From the NCBI GenBank assembly GCA_050248375.1, contig JBFWSL010000133.1, positions 1-10,391 on the forward strand: a DNA stretch of 10,391 nucleotides, in the 5' to 3' direction. How positions within the stretch are numbered: position 1 is the first letter of the stretch; each line of letters starts with the position of its first letter. The notes beneath the pieces were generated by a model that saw only the letters and a list, made by a program, of their open reading frames with translations, searched no databases and was not told where the DNA came from. Source of the DNA: JAYZVT01 sp050248375. GTDB lineage: Bacteria; Pseudomonadota; Alphaproteobacteria; Rhizobiales; Methyloligellaceae. A program made the translations under genes and the position numbers. Shown piece by piece: positions 1 through 6,185 of this stretch.

Positions 1-52
1 CCCGCCATTCGGTGCGGGAGAGGATGTCGGTTACATGGGGGAGCGATGACAT
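1..52 (-). CDS. ureE: Probable urease accessory protein UreE, N-terminal fragment (cut by window edge)
   Basis: An ATG at 52-50, 9 nt after the ureC stop, opens a frame that stays open to the left edge: MSSLPHVTDILSRTEWR, 17 codons. The assignment to UreE, the nickel-carrying metallochaperone that helps load urease, rests mainly on position, because ureE commonly follows ureC. A short hydrophobic 'VTDIL' segment near the start fits a UreE N-terminal beta-domain but is not diagnostic. No clear Shine-Dalgarno precedes the ATG, so translation may be coupled to ureC. The histidine-rich C-terminus typical of many UreE proteins cannot be seen. The frame could belong to another accessory gene such as ureF. 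Confidence 0.45.
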   Translation of the reverse strand, partial: MSSLPHVTDILSRTEWR

Positions 53-61
53 CGCGGCGAC

Positions 62-1774
62 CTAGAACAGGAAATAGCGCTGGGCCATGGGCAGCACCCT
101 GGCCGGCTCGCAGGTAAGCAGTTCCCCGTCCGCCCGCACTTCGTAGGTCTCAGGGTGCACGTCGATATCCGGCGTGGAATTGTTCAGCACCATGTCCGCC
201 TTGGAAATGCCGCCGCGCGTATTCGTGACCGCCAGCAGCGGCTTGGCCAGGCCAAGCTTTTCGGAAACCCCTCCATCCATGGCCGCCTGCGACACGAAGC
301 TGACCGCGCTCTCGGTCATGGCCTTGCCATATGCGCCGAACATGTAGCGGTAATGCACCGGCTGCGGCGTCGGGATCGAGGCGTTCGGGTCGCCCATGGG
401 GGCAGCGGCTATGGTTCCCATCTTCAGCACCAGGTCCGGCTTCACCCCGAAGAAAGCCGGCGACCACAAGACCAGATCGGCCAGCTTGCCCACCTCGACC
501 GAGCCGATGTGCCGGCTCATGCCATGGGCGATGGCCGGGTTGATGGTGTATTTGGCGATGTATCGCTTCACCCGGAAATTGTCGTTGCCGCCCTTGTCCT
601 CGGGCAGGGCCCCGCGTTGCTTCTTCATCTTGTCCGCCGTCTGCCATGTGCGGATCAGAACCTCCCCTACCCGGCCCATGGCCTGGCTGTCGGAGGAGAT
701 GATGGAGAAGGCCCCTATATCGTGCAGGATGTCCTCCGCGGCGATAGTCTCCTTGCGGATGCGGCTCTCGGCGAAGGCGATGTCCTCGGGGATCGAGCTG
801 TCCAGGTGATGGCAGACTATCAGCATGTCCAGATGCTCATCCAGCGTGTTCACCGTGTAGGGCCGCGTCGGGTTGGTGGACGACGGCAGCACATTCGAGA
901 GCCCGCACACCTTGATGATATCCGGCGCATGGCCGCCGCCCGCGCCCTCCGTATGGAAAGCGTGGATGGTGCGGCCCTTGAAGGCGCCGATGGTGTCTTC
1001 CACGAAGCCGGACTCGTTGAGCGTGTCCGTGTGGATCATCACCTGCACATCCATATCGTCCGCCACCGACAGGCAACAGTCGATGGCCGCCGGCGTCGTG
1101 CCCCAGTCCTCGTGCAGCTTGAGCGCACAGGCGCCCGCCCTGATCTGCTCCACCAGCCCTCCCGGCTGGGAGGCGTTGCCCTTGCCGGCGAAGGCGAGGT
1201 TCATGGGAAAGGCGTCGGCCGCCTGGAGCATGCGTCCGATATGCCACTCGCCTGGCGTACAGGTGGTGGCGTTCGTGCCGGTCGCCGGACCCGTACCGCC
1301 GCCAAGCATGGTGGTCACGCCCGACATCAGCGCTTCTTCGATCTGTTGCGGACAGATGAAATGGATATGAGCGTCGAAGCCTCCGGCGGTGAGTATCTTG
1401 CCTTCTCCCGCAATGGCCTCGGTAGCGGGACCGACAACGATATTCACGCCCGGCTGGGTGTCCGGGTTGCCGGCCTTGCCGATGGCGGCGATGCGGCCGT
1501 CCTTCAGGCCCACGTCGGCCTTCACGATACCCCAGGTGTCGATGATCAGCGCGTTGGTGATGACCGTATCGACCGCACCGTTCTCGCGGGTCGCCTGGCT
1601 CTGGCCCATGCCGTCGCGGATGACCTTGCCGCCGCCGAATTTCACTTCCTCGCCATAGATGGTGTGATCCTTTTCCACCTCCACGATCAGGTCCGTGTCC
1701 GCCAGACGCAGCCTGTCGCCCACGGTGGGACCATACATGTCGGCATAGGCGGCACGGCTGATCCTGGCTGGCAT
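62..1774 (-). CDS. ureC: Urease alpha (catalytic) subunit UreC
   Basis: This is the catalytic subunit of urease (EC 3.5.1.5), which hydrolyses urea to ammonia and carbamate at a two-nickel centre in the cytosol. It is complete at 570 aa, against about 567 for the Klebsiella enzyme. All catalytic residues are visible: nickel ligands H136 and H138 (DAHIHF), the lysine that is carbamylated, K219, in CALKLHEDWG, H221, H248 (MIHTDTLNESGF), H274 (FHTEGAGGGHAPD), and D362 in SSDSQAMGR. The active-site flap CHHLD carries C321 and H322, and R338 lies in ESRIR. The C-terminus LPMAQRYFLF is the usual one. The ATG at 1774 is preceded by an AGGA-type ribosome site and lies 18 nt after the upstream small gene. 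UreC would assemble with UreA and UreB encoded upstream. No truncation or missing key residue was seen. Confidence 0.98.
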   Translation of the reverse strand: MPARISRAAYADMYGPTVGDRLRLADTDLIVEVEKDHTIYGEEVKFGGGKVIRDGMGQSQATRENGAVDTVITNALIIDTWGIVKADVGLKDGRIAAIGKAGNPDTQPGVNIVVGPATEAIAGEGKILTAGGFDAHIHFICPQQIEEALMSGVTTMLGGGTGPATGTNATTCTPGEWHIGRMLQAADAFPMNLAFAGKGNASQPGGLVEQIRAGACALKLHEDWGTTPAAIDCCLSVADDMDVQVMIHTDTLNESGFVEDTIGAFKGRTIHAFHTEGAGGGHAPDIIKVCGLSNVLPSSTNPTRPYTVNTLDEHLDMLIVCHHLDSSIPEDIAFAESRIRKETIAAEDILHDIGAFSIISSDSQAMGRVGEVLIRTWQTADKMKKQRGALPEDKGGNDNFRVKRYIAKYTINPAIAHGMSRHIGSVEVGKLADLVLWSPAFFGVKPDLVLKMGTIAAAPMGDPNASIPTPQPVHYRYMFGAYGKAMTESAVSFVSQAAMDGGVSEKLGLAKPLLAVTNTRGGISKADMVLNNSTPDIDVHPETYEVRADGELLTCEPARVLPMAQRYFLF

Positions 1775-1792
1775 GGCTGTGTCCTGTCTCGG

Positions 1793-2116
1793 CTATTGCA
1801 TCTGCTTCCGCCAGGCGGCGGTGCGATACTTTTCGGGAAGCGTCTCGTCGTCGAGGAAGTCGTATTCGATGCCCAGCGCATCGAGCTCCGCGAAATACCG
1901 GTCGCGCTGGCTTTCCGGCAGCTTCGCTCCGCACCAGGGGCAATACTGGATCAGCGAGTAGGACGGCCCGCCGTCATGGATGATGATCCCGTACTCGTCG
2001 AACACCTCGCTGTAGTGGACGAGTGCGTCGGGACACTCGAACGGACTTGAGTGCTGCTCGCAATGAAACTCCACCGCGGCACGCATCCCCTCGCAACAAT
2101 GCTCACCCTCACCCAT
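1793..2116 (-). CDS. Small cysteine-rich protein, DUF6980-like, inside the urease operon
   Basis: This 107-aa protein has no signal peptide and no membrane segment, so it is probably cytosolic. It carries six cysteines: C7-C8 (EHCCEGM), C19 (FHCEQH), C28 (PFECPD), and C59 and C62 in a CPWCG knuckle, with histidines at 6, 18 and 22. The central block FDEYGIIIHDGG followed by YCPWCGAKLPES, and the ending LPEKYRTAAW, match my memory of the DUF6980 family, whose function is unknown. The cysteine spacing suggests a bound metal, most likely zinc, but this is inference. The gene lies 27 nt after the lprI-like gene and 18 nt before ureC, so it is co-transcribed with urease. Its ribosome site is weak (GTGAAAG). 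A start at Met11 is less likely because it would lose the conserved CC pair. A role in urease metal handling is possible but unproven. Confidence 0.8.
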   Translation of the reverse strand: MGEGEHCCEGMRAAVEFHCEQHSSPFECPDALVHYSEVFDEYGIIIHDGGPSYSLIQYCPWCGAKLPESQRDRYFAELDALGIEYDFLDDETLPEKYRTAAWRKQMQ

Positions 2117-2143
2117 CTTTCACGTTCCGTATCCCGTCGCCGG

Positions 2144-2557
2144 TCAATTCGCGCCCCCGCCAGCCAGCTCCTTCAGTTCCTTCGTCCGCGCGTTCGTGAC
2201 TTTCGCCAGACAATGCCCGACCAGCATCGGCTCCATGGACCCTCCCCGCGCCTCGAATCCTTCCAGTTCACAGCTCTTGTCGCGGAAAACGATCCATGCG
2301 CGCTGGGCTTCGCGCAGGGTCACCTCCGCCCCTTTCAACTCCGCCGGCAGAGCGGCGTCCTGCTCCCTCATCGCGGCGAGCGTCTTCTTGTAGGCGGCGT
2401 TCAGCTCCCCATCGGCCGCCTTGTAGGCAAGGCCCGCGCACATGTTCATGTCGGTTTGGGTCTGCGGGTCCTTACAGTCGGGCCCCTGGGCCAGGACCGC
2501 AGTCGCCGCGATCTGGGCAATAGCAAACAAAGCCGCTGCATGAACGGAGCCGTTCAT
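2144..2557 (-). CDS. Exported LprI-like (DUF1311) protein between ureB and ureC
   Basis: This 137-aa protein begins with a probable Sec signal peptide: hydrophobic residues 7-23, with cleavage likely after VLA at residue 23. The mature part has four cysteines, C28, C40, C96 and C116, which could form two disulfides in the periplasm. The block LREAQRAWIVFRDKSC (81-96) is the hallmark of the LprI/DUF1311 domain (PF07007). Proteins with this domain include the mycobacterial lysozyme inhibitor LprI, but most members have no known function and this one should not be called a lysozyme inhibitor on this evidence. Its ATG overlaps the ureB stop (ATGA, 2557-2554), so translation is probably coupled to ureB. 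A periplasmic protein is unexpected among genes for a cytosolic enzyme. A similar gene between ureB and ureC is, as far as I recall, also found in rhizobial urease clusters. Confidence 0.85.
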   Translation of the reverse strand: MNGSVHAAALFAIAQIAATAVLAQGPDCKDPQTQTDMNMCAGLAYKAADGELNAAYKKTLAAMREQDAALPAELKGAEVTLREAQRAWIVFRDKSCELEGFEARGGSMEPMLVGHCLAKVTNARTKELKELAGGGAN

Positions 2558-2862
2558 TCCAGCTTTCCCATCACCTTGCCGTTGAAGCCATAGACAATCC
2601 GCGCGCCCGCATAGGGCACCAGAGTCACCTCGCGGCTCTGACCGGGCTCGAAGCGCACCGCGGTCCCCGCCGCGATGTCGAGACGCATGCCCCTCGCCTT
2701 TTCCCGGTCGAAACCGAGGGCGGCGTTGGTCTCGTAGAAATGATAGTGGCTGCCCACCTGCACCGGGCGGTCCCCGGTATTGGCGACTGTCAGCGTCAGC
2801 GTCCTGGCGCCCTCGTTGAGCGTAAGCTCGCCCTTGGCGGGAAACAGTTCGCCCGGAATCAT
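2554..2862 (-). CDS. ureB: Urease beta subunit UreB
   Basis: UreB is the 102-aa structural (beta) subunit that packs with UreA and UreC in the urease trimer. It matches the usual family length of about 101 aa. Recognisable blocks are MIPGELFP at the start, the strongly conserved VGSHYHFYETN (36-46), FDREKARGMRLDIAAGTAVRF (51-71), EPGQSREVTLVPYAG (72-86) and the ending VYGFNGKVMGKL. I chose the ATG at 2862 because it gives the normal UreB N-terminus and forms a TGATG overlap with the stop of the upstream hupE/ureJ. The open frame extends further upstream, but that part is only the shadow of hupE/ureJ. The downstream lprI-like gene overlaps by ATGA, so hupE/ureJ, ureB and the lprI-like gene form a translationally coupled chain. 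Confidence 0.97.
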   Translation of the reverse strand: MIPGELFPAKGELTLNEGARTLTLTVANTGDRPVQVGSHYHFYETNAALGFDREKARGMRLDIAAGTAVRFEPGQSREVTLVPYAGARIVYGFNGKVMGKLE

Positions 2863-3455
2863 CACAGCACCCCCGCGAACAGAAGCACTCCGAGCGCGGC
2901 CGTCACCGCTCCGGCTCCGCGCACCAGGTTCCGCCACAAGGCGCCCTTCGACGCCAGTCCGAACGCGATGCCGACGCCGTGCAGCGCGGCCGTGGCCAGC
3001 GCGAACCCGGCCGCGTAGAGCAGAGCCGCCCCGGTGGCGGGAGCTTCCGTCCCATGGGCGTGACCATGGAACAGGGCGAAAATGGCAATGAGAACCGCTC
3101 CCGCTGCAACCGGCACGTCGGCCGCCAGCGCGGTCAGCACGCCAAGCACGACGATGGAAGCGAGTATGCCCGGCTCCACGAAGGGCAGTTGCACGCCGCT
3201 CATGCCAAGAGCGCCACCAAGCAGCATTACCGTCACGAAGGCCAGCGGCCACACCCAAACCGCCCGTCCGCCCCTGAGAGCGGCCCACAGGCCAACCGCC
3301 ACCATGGCCAGCACATGGTCGAGACCGCCGATGGGATGGCCGAGACCAGCCATGAAGGAACCGGTGCTGCCGGCGCCCGTATGGGCGAGCGCGGGCGTCG
3401 CCAGCCCGGCAAGCAGCAGGACCGGCAACACGGCGGGCCGAACGAATTTGATCAT
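2862..3455 (-). CDS. ureJ: HupE/UreJ family protein, predicted nickel permease
   Basis: This 197-aa inner-membrane protein of the HupE/UreJ family is thought to bring nickel (or cobalt) into the cell for urease or hydrogenase. The sequence starts with a cleavable-looking signal segment ending ALA (residue 24) before H25. The family motif HPIGGLDHVLAM (40-51) and a histidine cluster FHGHAHGTEAP (129-139) follow, with H159 in a later helix. Around six hydrophobic helices can be picked out, roughly 43-60, 68-86, 96-112, 114-131, 142-166 and 180-196. The ATG at 3455 has a good AGGAG site that overlaps the ureA stop. The gene sits between ureA and ureB, which supports nickel supply to urease. The metal cannot be told from sequence alone; cobalt is the main alternative. 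The symbol hupE would be equally valid. Confidence 0.92.
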   Translation of the reverse strand: MIKFVRPAVLPVLLLAGLATPALAHTGAGSTGSFMAGLGHPIGGLDHVLAMVAVGLWAALRGGRAVWVWPLAFVTVMLLGGALGMSGVQLPFVEPGILASIVVLGVLTALAADVPVAAGAVLIAIFALFHGHAHGTEAPATGAALLYAAGFALATAALHGVGIAFGLASKGALWRNLVRGAGAVTAALGVLLFAGVL

Positions 3456-3462
3456 TGGAAGT

Positions 3463-3467
3463 CTCCT
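3463..3467 (-). promoter_or_regulatory. Ribosome binding site of hupE/ureJ overlapping the ureA stop codon
   Basis: AGGAG lies 7 nt before the hupE/ureJ ATG at 3455. Its first two bases are also the last two bases of the ureA TAG stop (3468-3466). Ribosomes finishing ureA would therefore end directly on the next gene's binding site, which suggests coupled translation. Confidence 0.75.
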
Positions 3468-3768
3468 ATCGGATTGGTTCGTGGACGGTCACCAGCTTGG
3501 TGCCGTCGGGGAATGTCGCCTCGACCTGAACGTCATAGATCATCTCCGCGACACCTTCCATCACCTGGTCGCGGGTGAGCACCTTCGCGCCGGCGGTCAT
3601 CAGCTCGGCGACGGAACGCCCGTCGCGCGCGCCCTCCACCACGAAGTCGGTGATCAGCGCGATTGCCTCCGGATGGTTGAGCTTGACGCCGCGCTCGAGC
3701 CGCCGCCGCGCCACCATCGCCGCCATTGAAATGAGCAGCTTATCCTTTTCCCTCGGCGTCAGGTTCAC
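3466..3768 (-). CDS. ureA: Urease gamma subunit UreA (GTG start)
   Basis: UreA is the 100-aa gamma subunit of urease, of normal length for the family. It begins NLTPREKDKLLISMAAMVARR after the initiator. Family blocks include GVKLNHPEAIALITDFVVEGARDG (27-50, read in two parts), VLTRDQVMEGVAEMI (63-77), the segment QVEATFPDGTKLVTVHEPI (81-99) and a final R. I chose the GTG at 3768: it gives the standard UreA N-terminus and has a strong purine-rich ribosome site 8 nt upstream. An in-frame ATG further up (3948) would add about 60 residues that are only the shadow of ureD and look nothing like UreA. The gene starts 14 nt after the ureD stop. UreA and UreB are separate here, as usual in most bacteria and unlike the fused UreA of Helicobacter. 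Confidence 0.97.
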   Translation of the reverse strand: MNLTPREKDKLLISMAAMVARRRLERGVKLNHPEAIALITDFVVEGARDGRSVAELMTAGAKVLTRDQVMEGVAEMIYDVQVEATFPDGTKLVTVHEPIR

Positions 3769-3776
3769 GGAGTCCC

Positions 3777-3781
3777 CCTCC
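3777..3781 (-). promoter_or_regulatory. Strong ribosome binding site that fixes the ureA GTG start
   Basis: Directly after the ureD TGA stop (3785-3783) the minus strand reads GGGAGGGGGACTCC and then GTG. The GGAGG core ends 8 nt before the GTG at 3768. This supports GTG as the real start of ureA and would offset the weaker initiation of GTG compared with ATG. Confidence 0.75.
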
Positions 3782-3782
3782 C

Positions 3783-4703
3783 TCAGCAGGTCCACACGCG
3801 CGGCAGCACAGCCGCCGCGGCCAGGTCTTCCCGTTTGCCCCGCAGCCAGGTCAGCGCCGCCTCCAGCACCGTCCTGAGCGCATCGCGCATGAGTTTGCTC
3901 TCCCGCGCCAGAATGCGCGCGATCAGCACCGGCCCGTTGACCGAGCACCCGCAGGTCGCCGCCAACCCCGCCATGGCCGCGCGCAGCGGCTCCACCAGCC
4001 CGGCCACCCCGGGACCGGCGTAGACAACGCTGGCGATGGCACGGGCGCCCGCGCCGATGGCGGGCCTGTCCAGCACGTCGTCAATACGGCCGTCCAGATT
4101 CAGGCCGTCTGCGAAAACGAGCCGTCCGCCAATCCGTATACGCCAGGAGTCGTGCAGGGCGCCGTCGCGCACCGTTTCGCCCATGGCCGTACGGCCGAAG
4201 ACGGTGCTCTCGCAGGCAAGCAGCCTCCCGCCCTCGTCGATGCGGGCGTCGAACCGCCGCTTCAGCCGGCCGCCGTCGAAAAGAATCGTTTCCTGCGGCA
4301 GCCACAGGGCGGTGGCCTCCGCCGCCACGTCGAGCCGGTTCAGCGCCCGGGCGGGCAGGCCCCGCGAGCGGTAAATGCGTTCCGCCGCCTGGGTGGAGAT
4401 CGTCGCCCATGTCCCCTCTCCCCATCCGGCCGAAAGAGAAACGGCGTCGCCGTCCGTCAGCCCGCCCGCGGTGTTGATGAAAACGGCCTCGGGCCCGGCG
4501 CCCGGGAGCGGCCTGGGAATGCGCAACTTGCAGCAGCCAGACTGATGAAGGTCGTCCAGGACGGTCGCGCCCGCCCTGCGCTTGAACGCCACCCGCGCCT
4601 CGCCAAGCGCACGCTGCAGCCGCACGGCTGGCCCGGCTGCGCGCAAGGGCGCCGCCTCCGGGGCGGGCGACTCCTCGCTCAGTTGTCCGTTCAACGCCAA
4701 CAT
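3783..4703 (-). CDS. ureD: Urease accessory protein UreD
   Basis: UreD (called UreH in some genera) binds apo-urease and, with UreF and UreG, takes part in nickel delivery to UreC. The product is 306 aa, somewhat longer than the usual 270-280; the extra length is an N-terminal stretch of about 30 residues rich in Ala, Pro and Glu with no recognised motif. Family blocks are SGCCKLRIPRP (55-65), FINTAGGLTDGD (75-86), ISTQAAERIYRS (102-113), LPQETILFD (135-143), LLACESTVFGRTAMGE (161-176), and the ending VLPRVWTC. The glycine-rich motif reads TAGG where many UreD proteins have PPGG. The ATG at 4703 has a TGAGG site and lies 25 nt after the urtE stop, the junction between uptake and hydrolysis genes. 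The start could lie further in, given the unconserved N-terminus. Confidence 0.95.
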   Translation of the reverse strand: MLALNGQLSEESPAPEAAPLRAAGPAVRLQRALGEARVAFKRRAGATVLDDLHQSGCCKLRIPRPLPGAGPEAVFINTAGGLTDGDAVSLSAGWGEGTWATISTQAAERIYRSRGLPARALNRLDVAAEATALWLPQETILFDGGRLKRRFDARIDEGGRLLACESTVFGRTAMGETVRDGALHDSWRIRIGGRLVFADGLNLDGRIDDVLDRPAIGAGARAIASVVYAGPGVAGLVEPLRAAMAGLAATCGCSVNGPVLIARILARESKLMRDALRTVLEAALTWLRGKREDLAAAAVLPRVWTC

Positions 4704-4728
4704 GGGGCCTCAGGCTATCCCAGTCACC

Positions 4729-5424
4729 CTAAACCGTCAGGTGCTTCTTTATGTCGGCTTCCGGCACGTCGTCTATATTGCCGGAGAGGATAATCTCGCC
4801 CCTGTCCATCACCGCGAAGGTGTCCGCGAGGTCCCGGGCGAACTCGAAATACTGCTCCACGAGCAGGATCGCCATCTCGCCCTTGTCCCGCAGATAGGCG
4901 ATTACCCTCTCGATGTCCTTGATGATCGAGGGCTGGATGCCTTCCGTCGGCTCGTCCAGCACCAGGAGTTCCGGCCGCGTCACCAGCGCCCGCGCGATGG
5001 CAAGCTGCTGCTGCTGGCCGCCCGACAGGTCGCCGCCCCGCCGCCCCAGCATGCTTTTCAGCACCGGGAACAGCTCGAAGATTTCCTCCGGGACCGACCG
5101 CTGGCCGCGCGGCAGCGGCGCGTAGCCGGTCTCCAGATTCTCCTTCACCGTCAGCAGCGGAAAGATCTCCCGGCCCTGCGGGATATAGGCGATCTTCCGC
5201 CGCGCCCGCTCGGGTACGGGCAGCCTCGATATATCGGCATTGTTCCAGAGGATCGCGCCGGCGCTGATCGGCTGGTGGCCGATGACTGCGCGCAGCAGGC
5301 TCGTCTTGCCGACACCATTGCGTCCCATCAGGCAGGTGACCTTGCCGATCTCGGCCTTCAGGGAGACGCCGTAAAGCGCCTGCGCGGCCCCGTAGTGCAG
5401 ATCGACATTCTCGACGCTCAGCAT
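4729..5424 (-). CDS. urtE: Urea ABC transporter ATP-binding protein UrtE
   Basis: UrtE is the second, LivF-like ATPase of the urea transporter and powers import from the cytosolic face. The 231-aa length is normal for UrtE. Visible motifs are Walker A GRNGVGKT (34-41), Q-loop Q83 in YIPQGREIFP, ABC signature LSGGQQQQ (133-140), Walker B LLVLDEPTEG (153-162) with catalytic E158, and a closing EQYFEFARDLAD block in place of the switch histidine; the EQ pair is typical of LivF/UrtE proteins. The combination IPQGREIFPLLTV and EPTEGIQPSII is characteristic. I chose the ATG at 5424, which gives the family N-terminus MLSVENVDLHYG; the longer open frame upstream is the shadow of urtD. The start is 5 nt after the urtD stop with only a weak ribosome site, so it probably depends on translation of urtD. 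Confidence 0.96.
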   Translation of the reverse strand: MLSVENVDLHYGAAQALYGVSLKAEIGKVTCLMGRNGVGKTSLLRAVIGHQPISAGAILWNNADISRLPVPERARRKIAYIPQGREIFPLLTVKENLETGYAPLPRGQRSVPEEIFELFPVLKSMLGRRGGDLSGGQQQQLAIARALVTRPELLVLDEPTEGIQPSIIKDIERVIAYLRDKGEMAILLVEQYFEFARDLADTFAVMDRGEIILSGNIDDVPEADIKKHLTV

Positions 5425-5429
5425 CGCCG

Positions 5430-6182
5430 TCACCGCCCCAGATAGCTTTCGATGACCCGCTCGTCGCTGCTCACGGCGTCGAGCGAACCTTCCGCCAGCA
5501 CCGAACCCTCGTGCAGCACAGTGACCTTGACGCCCAGATCGCGCACGAAGGTCATGTCGTGCTCGACCACCACCACCGACTGCTTCTCCGCGATGCGCTT
5601 CAGCAATACAGCCGTCTCCGCCGTTTCCGCGTCGGTCATGCCGGCCGCCGGCTCGTCCACCAGCAGAAGCTTCGGCTCTTGCGCCAGCAGCATGCCGATC
5701 TCCAGCCACTGCTTCTGGCCATGGCTGAGATTGGCGGCCAGATCACCCGCGTGGGAGGACAGCCGGATGGTGTCGAGGATTTCGTCGATGCGCTCCCCAT
5801 CCTTGCCCGTGAGCGAGAGGAACAGGGTCGCCCGCACGGTCCGGTCGCCCTTCAACGCCAGCAGGATGTTGTCCCTGACCGTGTGATGCTCGAACACGGT
5901 CGGCTTCTGGAACTTGCGCCCGATGCCAAGCTGGGCGATATCCGCCTCGTCGAGCTGGGTCAGGTCCTTGTCCTTGTCGAAGACCACCGTCCCCTTGTCG
6001 GGCCTGGTCTTGCCCGTCACTACGTCCATCATCGTCGTCTTGCCGGCCCCGTTCGGGCCGATGATGGCGCGCATCTCTCCGGGCTCGATGATCAGCGACA
6101 ACTCGTTCAGCGCGCGGAAGCCGTCGAAGGTCACGGTGACCCCGTCGAGATAGAGAATGGAATTGTGCGCCGGAGCGATCAT
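5430..6182 (-). CDS. urtD: Urea ABC transporter ATP-binding protein UrtD
   Basis: UrtD is the LivG-like ATPase that pairs with UrtE under the UrtBC permease. It is 250 aa, normal for the family. Motifs are Walker A GPNGAGKTT (42-50), Q-loop Q92 in RKFQKPTVF, an ABC signature of the form LSHGQKQWLEIGMLL (152-166) that is distinctive for UrtD (histidine replaces the usual first glycine of LSGGQ), Walker B LLLVDEPAAG (172-181) with E177, and switch H208 in VVEHDM. The TVFEHHTVRDNILLAL stretch (95-110) also fits UrtD. The ATG at 6182 lies 3 nt after the urtC stop with a GGAG site inside the end of urtC. Nothing is missing or truncated. Confidence 0.97.
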   Translation of the reverse strand: MIAPAHNSILYLDGVTVTFDGFRALNELSLIIEPGEMRAIIGPNGAGKTTMMDVVTGKTRPDKGTVVFDKDKDLTQLDEADIAQLGIGRKFQKPTVFEHHTVRDNILLALKGDRTVRATLFLSLTGKDGERIDEILDTIRLSSHAGDLAANLSHGQKQWLEIGMLLAQEPKLLLVDEPAAGMTDAETAETAVLLKRIAEKQSVVVVEHDMTFVRDLGVKVTVLHEGSVLAEGSLDAVSSDERVIESYLGR

Positions 6183-6185
6183 GGC

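Noticed and set aside
837..1943. A 368-codon minus-strand frame overlapping ureC in another phase.
   Set aside because: The product is Arg/His/Gly-rich and low in complexity, while the ureC frame carries every conserved urease motif. It is a frame shadow.
155..2050. A 631-codon plus-strand open frame opposite ureC and the DUF6980-like gene.
   Set aside because: It is antisense to an unmistakable ureC and is kept open by high GC codon bias. The translation is rich in Arg, His and Gly with no family motif, and it crosses several real gene boundaries.
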